The notes below the pieces were generated by a model. That model was not told the DNA's origin, did no database searches, and saw only the letters and a program-made list of their open reading frames with translations. DNA of 64,000 nt from Halorubrum lipolyticum DSM 21995 (lineage in GTDB: Archaea > Halobacteriota > Halobacteria > Halobacteriales > Haloferacaceae), in assembly GCF_000337375.1 (NCBI RefSeq), contig NZ_AOJG01000041.1, positions 116,554 through 180,553 on the forward strand, written 5' to 3'. Position 1 is the first letter of the stretch. Each line of letters begins with the position of its first letter. Made by a program: the position numbers and the translations under genes. Shown piece after piece: positions 1 through 9,422 of the stretch.

Positions 1-246
1 AGGAGCGAGTGAAACGAGCGACTGAAGCGCGCAGCGAGCGTGCGCCGCCCTCGGCGACTGGGGCTTTGGAGGTCGTCACCGCAGTATCGCCGTACCCTTA
101 TAAATAGCCGACAGCAACACCACTCGGTCGCGTATAAACAACCACTCACCCAACTCGCTATACCCACTCCCGTAATCGCTCGCCACAGTCCCCTCACCGG
201 CTGCAATCGTGTAGAAGCGGTATTTTGAGCGTGTCACCGGATCTGT
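1..246. other. No convincing gene at left window edge
   Basis: No reading frame here has haloarchaeal-like acidic composition. The first 50 bases hold degenerate GCGAGxG motifs of the kind common between haloarchaeal genes. A TATA-like CTTATAAATAG sits near 99-113 and a second TATAAACAAC near 134, but no start codon with a plausible product follows. The 3' end of a gene lying outside the window cannot be excluded. Confidence 0.4.
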
Positions 247-1707
247 TCACTCCGGCTCGTCGTACGCCTGCCGCCACAGCCATCGTACCGACCAGACGGC
301 GAACGGCAGCAGGAAGAAGACCCGTACGACATCGGCCGAGGAGCCCCACGGACCGGCGATCAACGCGACGGCGCCGGCCGCGAGCGCGAGCCCGACAGCG
401 ACCGCGACCGCGGCGATCGGGCGGTCCATCGCCGGCAGGTCGGTCGAGCGGACCGGGAGGTCGAACGCCGACGCGAGCGCCTCCCCGTCGGCGACGGGAC
501 CGACGACCCGCTCCGTCTCGTCGTCGCCGACGCCGGCGGTGAGCTCGACGGTCGTCGCGTCGAACGCGCGGTCCGGGAGCCGGGTGTGAACCACGCTCGC
601 CCCGCGGAGACGGTCGACCGAGGCCGCCCACTGCGGTTCGTCGAGCCACGCGTCGTACGCGACCAGCCGGTCGCCGTACCGCCGGTACTCGATCGGCGCG
701 TAGGCGAGCGCGAACCCGGCGGCGCTCGCGGCGAGCGCGCCGAGGTACAACGCGGAGAGGGCGACCGCGGACCAGCGGACGACGGCACCGGACGGGTCCC
801 CGCCGACGAACAGCCCGAAAGCGGCGATCCACGCGACGAGGAAGCCGGTCGCGTAGACCGGGGCGACGCCGACGAGCGTCTTCAGAACGGCGGTGGCGAC
901 GGCGGTCCGGCGATGAACCGGGATCCGGGCGTCCGGTTCGGCGTCGGGAACCGCGATCGGCTCCGGGTCCTCGGGCGACTCGGTCGGACCGGAGAGCCAG
1001 TCGGTGAGTCGGCCGCCACCGCTGGCGTCGTCGCCGTGAGCCGTCCGGAACGCCGACCACTCGACGACGAGCTTGGCCGCGACGAAGGCGGCGAGCACGG
1101 CGACCCCGCCGCCTGCGGCGTGGAGCGGCGGGAGCGCGAACAGGACGAACAGCAGGAAGACCCCCCGCCTCGTCGGGGTTTCCACGACCGCGTACGGCGA
1201 GGTCTCCGCGTACCGCCGTCGGCCGAAGTAGTCGCGGGCGGCCTCGACCGCTTGCCCCGCGAGGAGCGCGAGCGCCGACGCGAGGACGGTCGGACGACCG
1301 AGCAGGGCCGGCACGTCGAACGCCTGCGAGAACGTGACGCCGACGAACAGCGCGATCCACGCGGTCGCGCCGCAGACGGCCGCCGCGAACGGGAGGTTTC
1401 GGGGGTAGACCGGGGGGAGCCACGAGACCGGGCGGAACGCGCCGCGTTTGCTCGCCAGCGGTGTCTCCGTGACGCTGATGACGCCCGACTCGCGGTCCTC
1501 GGCGGGCGGACTGGCCGCGAACAGCGCCGTCGCGCCCGCCATCGGGATCGACAGCACGACTTCGATCGCGTACACCGCGGCGAGCGTCGCGGGGTCCCAG
1601 CCGAGGCGAAACACGCCGACGAGCGGGATCAGGTTGGCGAGCAGGACGGGGAGGAACCCGGTGGCACCGGAGGGACTCCGGCGGCCGCGGTGAGCGATGG
1701 AGGGCAT
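247..1707 (-). CDS. Polytopic membrane protein, DUF6498-like
   Basis: Predicted integral membrane protein of 486 aa with roughly ten hydrophobic segments; the first (FLPVLLANLIPLVGVFRLGW, residues ~18-37) starts almost at the N-terminus. A cytoplasmic loop rich in Asp/Pro/Arg precedes the C-terminal TM block. The layout resembles the haloarchaeal DUF6498 family; function is unknown. The frame stays open further upstream, but I place the start at ATG 1707. A TATA box (CTTATAAACA, about 1738-1747) lies ~30 nt before it, giving a nearly leaderless mRNA, and the upstream extension is Arg-rich and not haloarchaeal in style. Monocistronic. Confidence 0.75.
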   Translation of the reverse strand: MPSIAHRGRRSPSGATGFLPVLLANLIPLVGVFRLGWDPATLAAVYAIEVVLSIPMAGATALFAASPPAEDRESGVISVTETPLASKRGAFRPVSWLPPVYPRNLPFAAAVCGATAWIALFVGVTFSQAFDVPALLGRPTVLASALALLAGQAVEAARDYFGRRRYAETSPYAVVETPTRRGVFLLFVLFALPPLHAAGGGVAVLAAFVAAKLVVEWSAFRTAHGDDASGGGRLTDWLSGPTESPEDPEPIAVPDAEPDARIPVHRRTAVATAVLKTLVGVAPVYATGFLVAWIAAFGLFVGGDPSGAVVRWSAVALSALYLGALAASAAGFALAYAPIEYRRYGDRLVAYDAWLDEPQWAASVDRLRGASVVHTRLPDRAFDATTVELTAGVGDDETERVVGPVADGEALASAFDLPVRSTDLPAMDRPIAAVAVAVGLALAAGAVALIAGPWGSSADVVRVFFLLPFAVWSVRWLWRQAYDEPE

Positions 1708-1911
1708 CCGTCGTCGTTTTCCGAAACGACCGGCCGTGTTTATAAGCACCGGTGAACGCGGATCGGCCCGCGGAACCGACTCACGGGTCGACCCGCGGGT
1801 CGACTCGCGGACACGTTCATTGGTACGCTCCGCGTCAGGGAGCGGCCTCACTCCCTCACGACCCGGGAACCGCGGACAGGAGTTATGTAGGTACCGGCGC
1901 CATCTCCGGGT

Positions 1912-2337
1912 ATGAGCTATCTCGTTGCAACCGACGGGTCGACGGAGAGCGACGAAGCGGTCCGATACGCCGCGCGGCAGGCGGTCGCGTTCTACGAGAC
2001 GCTCGAGATCGCCCACGTGTTGACGCCGGACTCGGAACTGGTCGACGGGACGATCATCCTCCCGGGGGAGGAGGCCGCCGTCGACGCGGGACAGGGCGTC
2101 TTAGAGAACGCCCGCGCGGTCGCCGAGGAGGCGGTCGGCGACGAGCCGATCGACGTGCGGACGCAGCTGCTCACCGGTCGCCCCGCCGACGCGATCACGA
2201 ATTACGCCGACGAGGAGGCCGTCGACGCCATCTACGTCGGCCACCGCGGGCTGAGCGAGGAGCGCGAGCAGGTCGTCGGCAGCGTCGCGAAGAGCGTCGT
2301 CGACAAGGCCGACGTGCCCGTGACGGTGATCCGGTAG
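1912..2337 (+). CDS. Universal stress protein, UspA family
   Basis: Single-domain UspA protein of 141 aa, the usual length. It begins with the family beta-strand (SYLVATDGSTESDEAVRYA), where the Asp contacts nucleotide. It ends with the ATP-binding type G-x2-G-x9-G(S/T) motif (VGHRGLSEEREQVVGSVAKS) and the terminal strand DVPVTVIR, so ATP binding is likely. Cytosolic stress or adenylate-sensing role by family. ATG 1912 is preceded by a TATA-like GTTATGTAGG ~25 nt upstream. The gene is divergent from the DUF6498-like membrane protein. Confidence 0.9.
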   Translation: MSYLVATDGSTESDEAVRYAARQAVAFYETLEIAHVLTPDSELVDGTIILPGEEAAVDAGQGVLENARAVAEEAVGDEPIDVRTQLLTGRPADAITNYADEEAVDAIYVGHRGLSEEREQVVGSVAKSVVDKADVPVTVIR

Positions 2338-2475
2338 CTGTCAGCCGTCAAACCTGACCGCGGCGGCCCGTACCCTCCGTTCTCGCCGCTCTGGAGGGGA
2401 CCACCGGCGTCACAGGCGCCGGAAAGAACCGCCATTATCGGTCCTTCAAAGCCGTGTTGTGCCCTATTACGGGTG

Positions 2476-3348
2476 ATGGCAGAAGACGTACTCGTCACGG
2501 CGGACTGGGTGGAATCGAACCTCGAGCAGTTCGAGAGCGACGACCCCGCGTACCGGCTCGTCGAGATCAACAATCCGACCGTCACCGACGAGTCGGAGTA
2601 CACGCCCTACGAGGAGGGACACATCCCGGGCGCGCTGAACTTCGAGTGGGACGAGGTCTTCACCGACGAGACCGAGCGCGACATCGTCTCGAAGGAGGAC
2701 TTCGCGGCCCGAAACGGCGACGCCGGCATCGAGGCCGACACGACGGTCGTCGTGTACGGCGGCGGCCGCGTCCCCAACTGGTTCGCGCTGTTCGGCTACT
2801 GGATCTACAAGTACTACGGCCACGACGACGTGCGCGTGATCGACGGCGGAAAGGGGTACTGGGTCGAGAACGACTACCCGCTCACGACCGAGGAGCCCGA
2901 CTTCACGCCGCGCGAGTACGTGGCCCGCGGTCCCTTCGAGAGCGTCCGCGCGTACAAAGACGACATCGACAACGCCATCGAAGAGGGGCTCCCGATGGTC
3001 GACGTGCGCTCCCCCGAGGAGTTCTCCGGCGAGGTCATCGCCCCCGAGGGCCTCAACGAGACCGCCCAGCGCGGCGGCCACATCCCCGGCGCGAGCAACG
3101 TCCCGATCGGGACCACCCTGAACGAGGACGGCACGTTCAAGAGCGCGGACGAGCTCCGCGAGCTGTACTCGGCCGCCGGCGTCGACGGCGACGAGTCGAC
3201 GATCGCCTACTGCCGCGTCGGCGAGCGCTCGTCGATCGAGTGGTTCCTCCTGCACGAGCTGCTCGGCTACGACGACGTCCGCAACTACGACGGCTCGTGG
3301 ACCGAGTGGGGGAACCTCGTCGGCGCGCCGATCGAGACGGGCGAGTAA
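2476..3348 (+). CDS. Thiosulfate sulfurtransferase (two-domain rhodanese)
   Basis: 290-aa sulfurtransferase of the tandem rhodanese type, which moves a sulfane sulfur from thiosulfate (or 3-mercaptopyruvate) to a thiophilic acceptor. The N-terminal rhodanese domain (~10-130, with EEGHIPGA) lacks the catalytic Cys: the loop reads YGGGRVP. The C-terminal domain (~165-285, VDVRSPEEFSGE) carries the active-site loop AYCRVGERS, as in classical rhodaneses where only the second domain is active. ATG 2476 directly follows an in-frame GTG at 2473; ATG is preferred. Monocistronic, cytosolic. Confidence 0.9.
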   Translation: MAEDVLVTADWVESNLEQFESDDPAYRLVEINNPTVTDESEYTPYEEGHIPGALNFEWDEVFTDETERDIVSKEDFAARNGDAGIEADTTVVVYGGGRVPNWFALFGYWIYKYYGHDDVRVIDGGKGYWVENDYPLTTEEPDFTPREYVARGPFESVRAYKDDIDNAIEEGLPMVDVRSPEEFSGEVIAPEGLNETAQRGGHIPGASNVPIGTTLNEDGTFKSADELRELYSAAGVDGDESTIAYCRVGERSSIEWFLLHELLGYDDVRNYDGSWTEWGNLVGAPIETGE

Positions 3349-3573
3349 GGAGATTTCGCGGCCGCTGAGATCCGCTCGTCTTTTTAAACAACCGAGTCCG
3401 GTGAGGCCCGATTCACCGGACGGACCGCCGCCCGAGGCGGACGCGACGACTCGGCGAAGACCGCCTCTCGATCGACCGCGAGAGCGGACGGCTCGGCGGC
3501 GGCGATCCGGTGTTTAAATACTCGTGAGCGGCCGCGACAATCCTTTATAAAGAGTGATACGAGGGAGAGGGGG

Positions 3574-3834
3574 TTGAGAGAGTTCCAGAAAACCTATTAC
3601 CGCTCTCACACGGGCACCGGTGTGTCCCTCGCACTCGCGCTCTTCCTCCTCGCGGTCGGGATTCCACACGCCGCCTGGCCGTACCAGTTCGCACGGTTCG
3701 AAGAGCAGATAGATTCGATCGGGAGCAAGCGGTCCTGGTCGGATGTCGAACCCGCGGAGTGGAAAGTGACGCTCACGCGCGTCGTCGGGATCGGGATGGC
3801 GTTTTTGGGCTCGATCGAACTGCTCGTCGGGTGA
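3574..3834 (+). CDS. Small two-TM membrane protein, unknown
   Basis: 86 aa with two predicted TM helices (residues ~17-36 and ~66-86) and a charged loop between them. No family recognised. The start is a TTG at 3574. It is supported by a TATA box CTTTATAAAGA (3542-3552) about 25 nt upstream, which would make the message leaderless at this TTG; the next in-frame ATG lies too far inside. Stand-alone gene. Confidence 0.6.
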   Translation: MREFQKTYYRSHTGTGVSLALALFLLAVGIPHAAWPYQFARFEEQIDSIGSKRSWSDVEPAEWKVTLTRVVGIGMAFLGSIELLVG

Positions 3835-3953
3835 CTGGTTTGGCTCGGTTCCGGGCGGTACGGCGCGTGGGACCCCCGTCAGATCGAGAGCCACCTCTAC
3901 CGTCGAGGGCTTCGGCGGCACCGAACGTCCGGCGTCACTGAACGTCCGGCGGC

Positions 3954-5846
3954 TCAGTCGTCCAGCGACGCGACGGCGGTCCGCTCCGCGCCGATCCGGC
4001 GGTCGAGGAAGTCGTCGAGCAGCTCCAGCGACCGGATCTTCTGGTCGATGTCGCCGGAACCGTGCCCCTCCTCGCCGAGCTCCTCGTACTCGTAGTCGAC
4101 GCCCTCCTCGAAGCCGGCGTCGGCGAGCGCGTCGCGGAGGATGCGCGCCTGCGAGACCGGCACCCGCGGGTCGTTGACGCCGTGGACGATCAGGAGGGGC
4201 GCGTCCAGATTCGCGACGTGGGTCACGGGGCTGCGCTCGCGGTAGAGGGCCTCGTTGGCGTCGGGCTCGCCGAGGTTCTTCACCATGAGCTCCGTCCGGA
4301 AGTGCGGCATCGTGTTCTCGTACATGTCGAAGAGGTCGCTCACGCCGACCCACGCGATCCCGGCGTCGTACAGGCCGGGGTACTGGACCAGCTGCCAGTT
4401 CGCGGAGTAGCCGCCGTAGGAGCCGCCGTAGACGACGACGCGGTCCTCGTCGAGCCAGTCGTACTCGTCGAGGACGTGCTCGGCGCCGGTCGCCACGTCG
4501 CCCTGCTCGGCGCCGCCCCAGTCGTCGTACAGCTCCTCGACGAACTCGCGACCGCGTCCCGTGGAACCGCGGTAGTTCACCTGTAACACCGAATAGCCTC
4601 GCGAGAGCAGGAACTGGACCCGGTAGCTGAACCGCCGCATGTCGTGGTGTCGCGGACCGCCGTGCGGATTGACGATCAGCGGCGAGGGGCGGCGTCCGGA
4701 GTCGAACAGCAGCCCGTCGATCTCGAACTCCTCGGAGGGGTCGTGGTCGACCGCGCGCGCCGGGGTCTCGGGGACGCCGTCGGAGGCGAACGAGACCGTC
4801 TCGGGCTCGACGAAGTCGTCGGGGGCGAACGGCCCGTACTCGGCGTCGAGAACTGTCTCCGTCGCGTCGCTCGCGAGGTCGTACGCGACCAGTTCGGGCC
4901 GCCGGCTCGACGTGGTCCGGTACGCGAGGAGGCGGTCGTCACCGAGCCGACCGTCCGCCACGCTGGCGACGCCCGCCGGGAACTCCAGCTCGCGCGACTC
5001 GCTCGTCTCGACGTCGTAGACGACCGGGACCGTGACGGCCCCGCGCGTCCGGCTCGCGACGAAGCGGGCGCCGTCTTCGAGGAAGTGGCTCGGCGACTCC
5101 TCGAACTCGTCGCCGCCGAACCAGGTCACCGTCGCGTCGTCGACCCCCTCGGCGAGGTCGACGATCCCGCTCCGACCGAGGTCGGTGGCGTTGTCGCTCA
5201 CGAGGAGTCGGTCGCCCTTGGGCCCCCAGTCGACGGGCCGCGCCTCGGCGCCCGTCTCGCCGATCCGCAGGTTCCGAGGGTTCGAGCCGTCGGCGTCGGC
5301 GACGTACACGTCGCTGTTCTCGTAGGCGTCCGTCTCGTTCGTCGAGTAGGCGATCCGGTCGCCGGCGGGCGACAGGTGGCCCGAGCCGGCGGCGCGCTCG
5401 TAGTCGGTGAGCTTCCCGGTCTCGCCGCTCGGGAGGTCGTGCCGGTAGAGGTTCATCTGCCCGTCGCGGGTGGAGCCGAACAGCAGCGTCTCGCCGTCCT
5501 CGCCGACGTCGAACAGGTGGGTCTGGCCGTCCGTCTCGACGACCGGCTCGCTCTCGCCGTCGAGCGACATCGCCCACACGTCGTGCTGCTCGTCGCCGTC
5601 GTCGTCGCGGTGGTAGAAGATCCGGTCGCCGGTCGGGTCCCACTCGAATCCGGCGCGCACCGAGCGCGGGACCTCGCCGTCGCTCAACTGGTTCAGCGAC
5701 CCGTCGCTCGGATCGAGGAGGTGGAGCTCGTTGCGCCCGGTCACGTCGTAGTAGAGGGCTATCGTCTCGCCGTCGGGGGACACCCGCGGGCTCGCGATCG
5801 TCGGGAGGGAGGCGAGCTCGCGGAGCACGTCGTCTGTGTCAGACAT
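3954..5846 (-). CDS. S9 family prolyl oligopeptidase-like peptidase
   Basis: 630-aa serine peptidase of the S9 (acylaminoacyl/prolyl oligopeptidase) family, cytosolic, cleaving short peptides. The N-terminal ~360 residues form a WD40-like beta-propeller with repeated Asp-rich blades (SPRVSPDGETIALYY, LSPAGDRIAYS). The C-terminal alpha/beta hydrolase carries the nucleophile motif GGSYGGYSAN, the acid in HGVNDPRVP and the His in GEEGHGS, so the triad is complete. Length is normal for S9C enzymes. ATG 5846 opens MSDTDDVLREL. Divergent from the small DUF2892 gene. Confidence 0.93.
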   Translation of the reverse strand: MSDTDDVLRELASLPTIASPRVSPDGETIALYYDVTGRNELHLLDPSDGSLNQLSDGEVPRSVRAGFEWDPTGDRIFYHRDDDGDEQHDVWAMSLDGESEPVVETDGQTHLFDVGEDGETLLFGSTRDGQMNLYRHDLPSGETGKLTDYERAAGSGHLSPAGDRIAYSTNETDAYENSDVYVADADGSNPRNLRIGETGAEARPVDWGPKGDRLLVSDNATDLGRSGIVDLAEGVDDATVTWFGGDEFEESPSHFLEDGARFVASRTRGAVTVPVVYDVETSESRELEFPAGVASVADGRLGDDRLLAYRTTSSRRPELVAYDLASDATETVLDAEYGPFAPDDFVEPETVSFASDGVPETPARAVDHDPSEEFEIDGLLFDSGRRPSPLIVNPHGGPRHHDMRRFSYRVQFLLSRGYSVLQVNYRGSTGRGREFVEELYDDWGGAEQGDVATGAEHVLDEYDWLDEDRVVVYGGSYGGYSANWQLVQYPGLYDAGIAWVGVSDLFDMYENTMPHFRTELMVKNLGEPDANEALYRERSPVTHVANLDAPLLIVHGVNDPRVPVSQARILRDALADAGFEEGVDYEYEELGEEGHGSGDIDQKIRSLELLDDFLDRRIGAERTAVASLDD

Positions 5847-5929
5847 CCGATCGCAAACGGCGGGCGTGTCGTCTTCAAGCTTTCCCGGCCGTGCAAACGT
5901 ATTTACGGTTGTGTGTTGTATTGTGATGT

Positions 5930-6163
5930 ATGCAACAGAACGTCGGTGCGGCGGACAAGCGCGTCAGAATCGCCCTCGGAGCGGTCCTCGGGATCGCCTC
6001 GCTCGGAACCCTCGGCGGCGCGGTGCCGCTCCCCGAACTCCTCGCGCCCGTGCTCGGGGTCGCCGCGCTTCTCATGCTCGGCACCGCGGCGACCGGCACC
6101 TGCGGGCTCTACGCCCTCCTCGGCGTCGACACGTGTCCGGCGCCGGCGGGCGAGTCGCGATAG
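5930..6163 (+). CDS. DUF2892 (YgaP-like) membrane protein
   Basis: 77 aa with the DUF2892 signature: N-terminal Q-N-V-G-x2-D-x2-V-R, two TM helices (~16-35 and ~40-60), and a late Cys pair (GTCGLYALLGVDTC). In bacteria this fold is the membrane anchor of rhodanese YgaP. Here it stands alone, though a rhodanese gene lies 3 kb away. A TATA-like TATTTACGG sits at about 5899-5907. Function inferred only. Confidence 0.85.
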   Translation: MQQNVGAADKRVRIALGAVLGIASLGTLGGAVPLPELLAPVLGVAALLMLGTAATGTCGLYALLGVDTCPAPAGESR

Positions 6164-6359
6164 CGCGGCGGCCGATCGTCCCCGTCCGATCGACGCGATA
6201 GCGGTCCGAGAGCCTGTGTTTTCCGGCGTTTCGAGACCGCCGCCGACGGCACTCTCAAGTGTGTGTGGTCGTAACGTCTCACATGAGGATCCAACGCCGA
6301 CCGACCGACCGCGTGTGCGCTTTCGTCGCCCGGTTCGCGGGTGTCCGAGGTGAGCGTTC

Positions 6360-7637
6360 GTGAGCGACGGCTCGACCGTCCTCGTGATCGGCGGCGGCGC
6401 GACCGGGACCGGGATCGCCCGAGACCTCGCGCTCCGGGGGGTCGACGTGACCCTCGTCGACCGGGGCGGCCTCGCGAGCGGGACCTCGGGTCGCTCGCAC
6501 GGGCTGCTTCACAGCGGGGCTCGGTACGCCGAAGCCGACGCGCCGGGCGCCGCGGAGTGCCTGACCGAGAACCGGACGCTCCGGGAGATCGCGGGCGAGT
6601 GCGTGCGCGAGACGGGCGGGCTGTTCGTCCGGCTGGCCGACGACGACGCCGACTACTTCGAGGAGAAGCTGGACGCCTGCGAGGCCGTCGGGATCGAGAC
6701 CGAGCGGCTCGACGGCGACGCGGCCCGGGAGCTGGTTCCCGGGCTCTCCGAGCGCGTCGTCGAGGCGTTCCGCGTGCCCGACGGGGTGATCTACCCCTCC
6801 CGGCTGGTGGCCGCCAACGCGGCCGACGCCGAGCGACACGGAGCCGACGTGTACCCGCACGCGCCGGTCGAGGGGATCGAGGTCGCCGAGGGGGACGGGG
6901 ACGAGGGGGACGAGATCGCCGATGGAGACGAGAACGGGGGCGGAGTCGTCGGCGTCCGGGTCGGCGGCGAAGTCGACGACACGCTGGAGCCGGACTACGT
7001 CGTCAACGCGACCGGGGCGTGGGCCGACCGGATCGCCGACATGGCCGGCGTCGAGGTCGGGATGGCGCCGAGCCGCGGCGTGATGGTCTCGGTCGAACAC
7101 GGGGGGCTCGGCCCGGTGTTGAACCGGTGTCGCGACCCGGACGACGGCGACATCGTCGTGCCGCACGACGGCGAGGTCGTGCTCGGCACGACCAGCGTCC
7201 CCGTCTCGGACCCCGACGACTACGAGACCGCCGACTGGGAGGTGGAGCGCTCGGTCGAGGAGTGCGCGGCGATGCTCCCGGCGGTCGCCGACGCACCGGA
7301 GGTCCGGACGTGGTGGGGCGTCCGCCCCCTGTACGCCCCCGAGGAGGCGGGATCCGACCGACGGGGAATCTCCCGCGGCTTCACCCTGATCGACCACGGC
7401 GACGAGGGCGTGCCGAACCTCTTCAGCGTGGTCGGCGGGAAGCTCACGACCTACCGCGAGATGGCCGAGGTGACGGCCGACCGCGTCTGCGAGCGGCTCG
7501 GCGTCGACGAGCCGTGCGAGACCGCCGCCGAGCGGCTGCCGGGCGCCGACGACCCGGCCGAGCTCGACGTGTTCGTCGAGCGGTACGGCGGGGCGAACCC
7601 GACGGATCTGGACGTCGCGGGCGCCGCTGACGACTGA
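6360..7637 (+). CDS. FAD-dependent glycerol-3-phosphate dehydrogenase-like oxidoreductase
   Basis: 425-aa DAO-fold flavoenzyme resembling the catalytic part of GlpA/GlpD. The Rossmann FAD motif is VIGGGATGTGIARDLALRG at residues ~8-26, followed by GTSGRSHGLLHSGARY, the loop conserved in glycerol-3-phosphate dehydrogenases. A second signature, FSVVGGKLTTYREMAE, lies near ~350. Haloarchaeal GlpA is usually some 100-150 residues longer, with a C-terminal [2Fe-2S]/BFD-like region; this protein stops short, so it may be a paralogue with another acceptor. An acidic insert (EGDGDEGDEIADGDENGGG) interrupts the middle. Start GTG 6360. No glpB/glpC beside it. Confidence 0.75.
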   Translation: MSDGSTVLVIGGGATGTGIARDLALRGVDVTLVDRGGLASGTSGRSHGLLHSGARYAEADAPGAAECLTENRTLREIAGECVRETGGLFVRLADDDADYFEEKLDACEAVGIETERLDGDAARELVPGLSERVVEAFRVPDGVIYPSRLVAANAADAERHGADVYPHAPVEGIEVAEGDGDEGDEIADGDENGGGVVGVRVGGEVDDTLEPDYVVNATGAWADRIADMAGVEVGMAPSRGVMVSVEHGGLGPVLNRCRDPDDGDIVVPHDGEVVLGTTSVPVSDPDDYETADWEVERSVEECAAMLPAVADAPEVRTWWGVRPLYAPEEAGSDRRGISRGFTLIDHGDEGVPNLFSVVGGKLTTYREMAEVTADRVCERLGVDEPCETAAERLPGADDPAELDVFVERYGGANPTDLDVAGAADD

Positions 7638-7687
7638 CCGGTCGTACACCCTTATAAAAAAGCGAACGCGGCGACCGCGAGCGGGCG

Positions 7688-8272
7688 TTACTCGTCGTCG
7701 ATCAGGCCGCCGAACACCGAGGTCGCGGTGTCGGGCACGTCGAAGTCGTGGTAGTGCTCGCCCTTCTCGTTCGAGAGGATGTTGAGGGCCGCGGCGGCGC
7801 CGTCGCCGGCCGAGATGACCGCCTGCCACTCCTCGGCGCGGACCATCGCGCCGGTCGCGTAGGCGCCCTCGACGCTCGTCTCCATCGAGACGCCGACGTC
7901 GACGAGGTCGCCGTCGAACTCGCAGCCGAGCGACTCGGCGAGGTCCCGGCTCGCGCCCGTCGCCAGCACGACGTAGTCGGCCTCGTACTCGTCCGCCTCG
8001 GTCGTCACGAGGAAGCCGTCGCCGTGCTCCTCGACTCCGGTGACCTCCTCGCCCTGATTCCGGGTGACCCCGAAGTCGTCGACCTGCTGGCGGGCGGTCG
8101 CGAGGAACTCGCTGCCGCCGACCGAGCCGATCCCGGGGTAGTTGAACAGGTGCGCCTTGTGCATCCACGTGCCGTCGGTGTCGAACAGGACGGTGTCGAG
8201 CCCGTTCTTACCCGTGAACAGTCCCGCGCTGAGCCCGGCCGGTCCGCCGCCGACGATTGCTACGTCTGCCAT
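7688..8272 (-). CDS. Short FAD-binding, thioredoxin-reductase-like protein
   Basis: 194 aa. It begins with the FAD Rossmann motif VAIVGGGPAGLSAG and ends with the TrxR-type flavin-contact segment YATGAMVRAEEWQAVISAGDG. The NADPH domain and the CxxC redox pair of true thioredoxin reductase are absent, so it is a single-FAD-domain member of the family, common in haloarchaea. Start: ATG 8272, with an alternative in-frame ATG at 8281. A TATA-like CTTATCGG near 8298 favours a leaderless start at one of these. An upstream Arg-rich open extension is not coding. Confidence 0.8.
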   Translation of the reverse strand: MADVAIVGGGPAGLSAGLFTGKNGLDTVLFDTDGTWMHKAHLFNYPGIGSVGGSEFLATARQQVDDFGVTRNQGEEVTGVEEHGDGFLVTTEADEYEADYVVLATGASRDLAESLGCEFDGDLVDVGVSMETSVEGAYATGAMVRAEEWQAVISAGDGAAAALNILSNEKGEHYHDFDVPDTATSVFGGLIDDE

Positions 8273-8409
8273 GGTCGCCATTCCGGTCGCAGCCCGATAA
8301 GGCTTGGCGGAACCGGTGACAGCGGTGTGGTACCGACCCGTCCGTGGTGATTCGGGACGGCGTGTCCGTGGCGATCCGGGACGGCGCGGCCGTCGGACGC
8401 GGCCGACGG

Positions 8410-9282
8410 CTACGAGGAGAAGTCGGAGAGCGACCCGGACGAGTTGCCGGATTCGTCCCGGTCTGCGTCTCGGTCGTCTCGGTCGCTCTCCGCTTCGTCG
8501 TCGCCGTCGCGGCTCGTCCCTGGCTCGCCCCACGGGGCCTCGGGGTCGACCGGCTCGACGGCGCGGTCGAGGTCGGCGGGCGAGTAGTCGGTCTCGTCGT
8601 CAAGGAGCATGGCGAGGCGCTGCCAGCGGGCGCTCTGGTCGTCTTCGCCCTCCGGACCGACCCGAGCGCCGTGGGTCTTGAAAAAGCGCGTGCCGCGGTC
8701 ACGACGCGCGCCCTCGCCGGTGTGGCCGTCGAAGACCGCGTCGAACGTCCCCTCGGGTTCGAGGTCGCCGACGGGGAAGTCGTGGGCGGGCTCCTCCCCG
8801 CGCTCGCGGGCCTCGGCCCGGACCTCGGCGACGGCGGAGAAGTAGGCGTCGGCGTTCGAGGCCTCGCGGGTCGACCGCGCGCGGGCCGCGGCCAGCGCGG
8901 CGTGGATCGCGCAGAGCCGGCCCTTCCACTCGGCGGGCTCCCAGCGCTCGGTGGCCAGCTCCTCGTAGCGCTCGACGGTGAGCGCCACCTCGCTGCCCGC
9001 GCGGAGATCCTCGACGACGTAGAGGTTCAGGCGGTCCCAGAGGTTCCACGCGTAGCCGGAGCGGGCAAGCTCCCAGGCGGCCCACGCGGCGACCTCCTCG
9101 TCGGAGCGGCGCACCGCCTTCTGGAGGAGGCTGGAGACGACGTACCGGCTGTACCCGCCGTCGGTCTCGTTCGGCTCCTTCGCCTCGCCGAAGTCGTTCT
9201 CGCCCGTCGCGTCCGGCGTGGTGTCGGTCTCCAAGCTCCCGTCCGACCCGAACGTCGCCTGTCGGTCGTCGCCGTCGGCCAT
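8410..9282 (-). CDS. RarA/MgsA C-terminal-like helical protein
   Basis: 290-aa acidic protein. Residues ~48-92 (SLLQKAVRRSDEEVAAW, then WNLWDRLNLYVVEDL) resemble the C-terminal helical domain of the RarA/MgsA/WHIP clamp-loader-like ATPases, which typically read KaiRgSDpdAA...RL...EDIG. The AAA+ ATPase half is missing, so this is an orphan C-terminal module followed by an unstructured Asp/Ser-rich tail (~230-290). A link to replication or recombination is inference. ATG 9282 is ~27 nt after a TATA box (TTTTTAAGT, ~9305-9313): leaderless. Confidence 0.7.
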   Translation of the reverse strand: MADGDDRQATFGSDGSLETDTTPDATGENDFGEAKEPNETDGGYSRYVVSSLLQKAVRRSDEEVAAWAAWELARSGYAWNLWDRLNLYVVEDLRAGSEVALTVERYEELATERWEPAEWKGRLCAIHAALAAARARSTREASNADAYFSAVAEVRAEARERGEEPAHDFPVGDLEPEGTFDAVFDGHTGEGARRDRGTRFFKTHGARVGPEGEDDQSARWQRLAMLLDDETDYSPADLDRAVEPVDPEAPWGEPGTSRDGDDEAESDRDDRDADRDESGNSSGSLSDFSS

Positions 9283-9422
9283 ACCCCCGCTCCCGCCGCG
9301 AGCGACTTAAAAACCGCGCGCGGCGGGTGCGGTGCGGGTCGTCGAGCCGTCCGCGGTACGGCGGATCACACCGCGTTTGAAAGAGAACCCTTAAGTCGGA
9401 TCCGGCGGGTAGAATACGGTAA

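Noticed and set aside
40-228. Possible 62-residue gene at the left edge
   Set aside because: No acidic bias, basic and Gln/His-rich, TATA inside the frame; looks like intergenic sequence.
1708-2016. N-terminal extension of the DUF6498-like protein
   Set aside because: A TATA box 30 nt before ATG 1707 and the basic, unstructured extension argue for the shorter protein.
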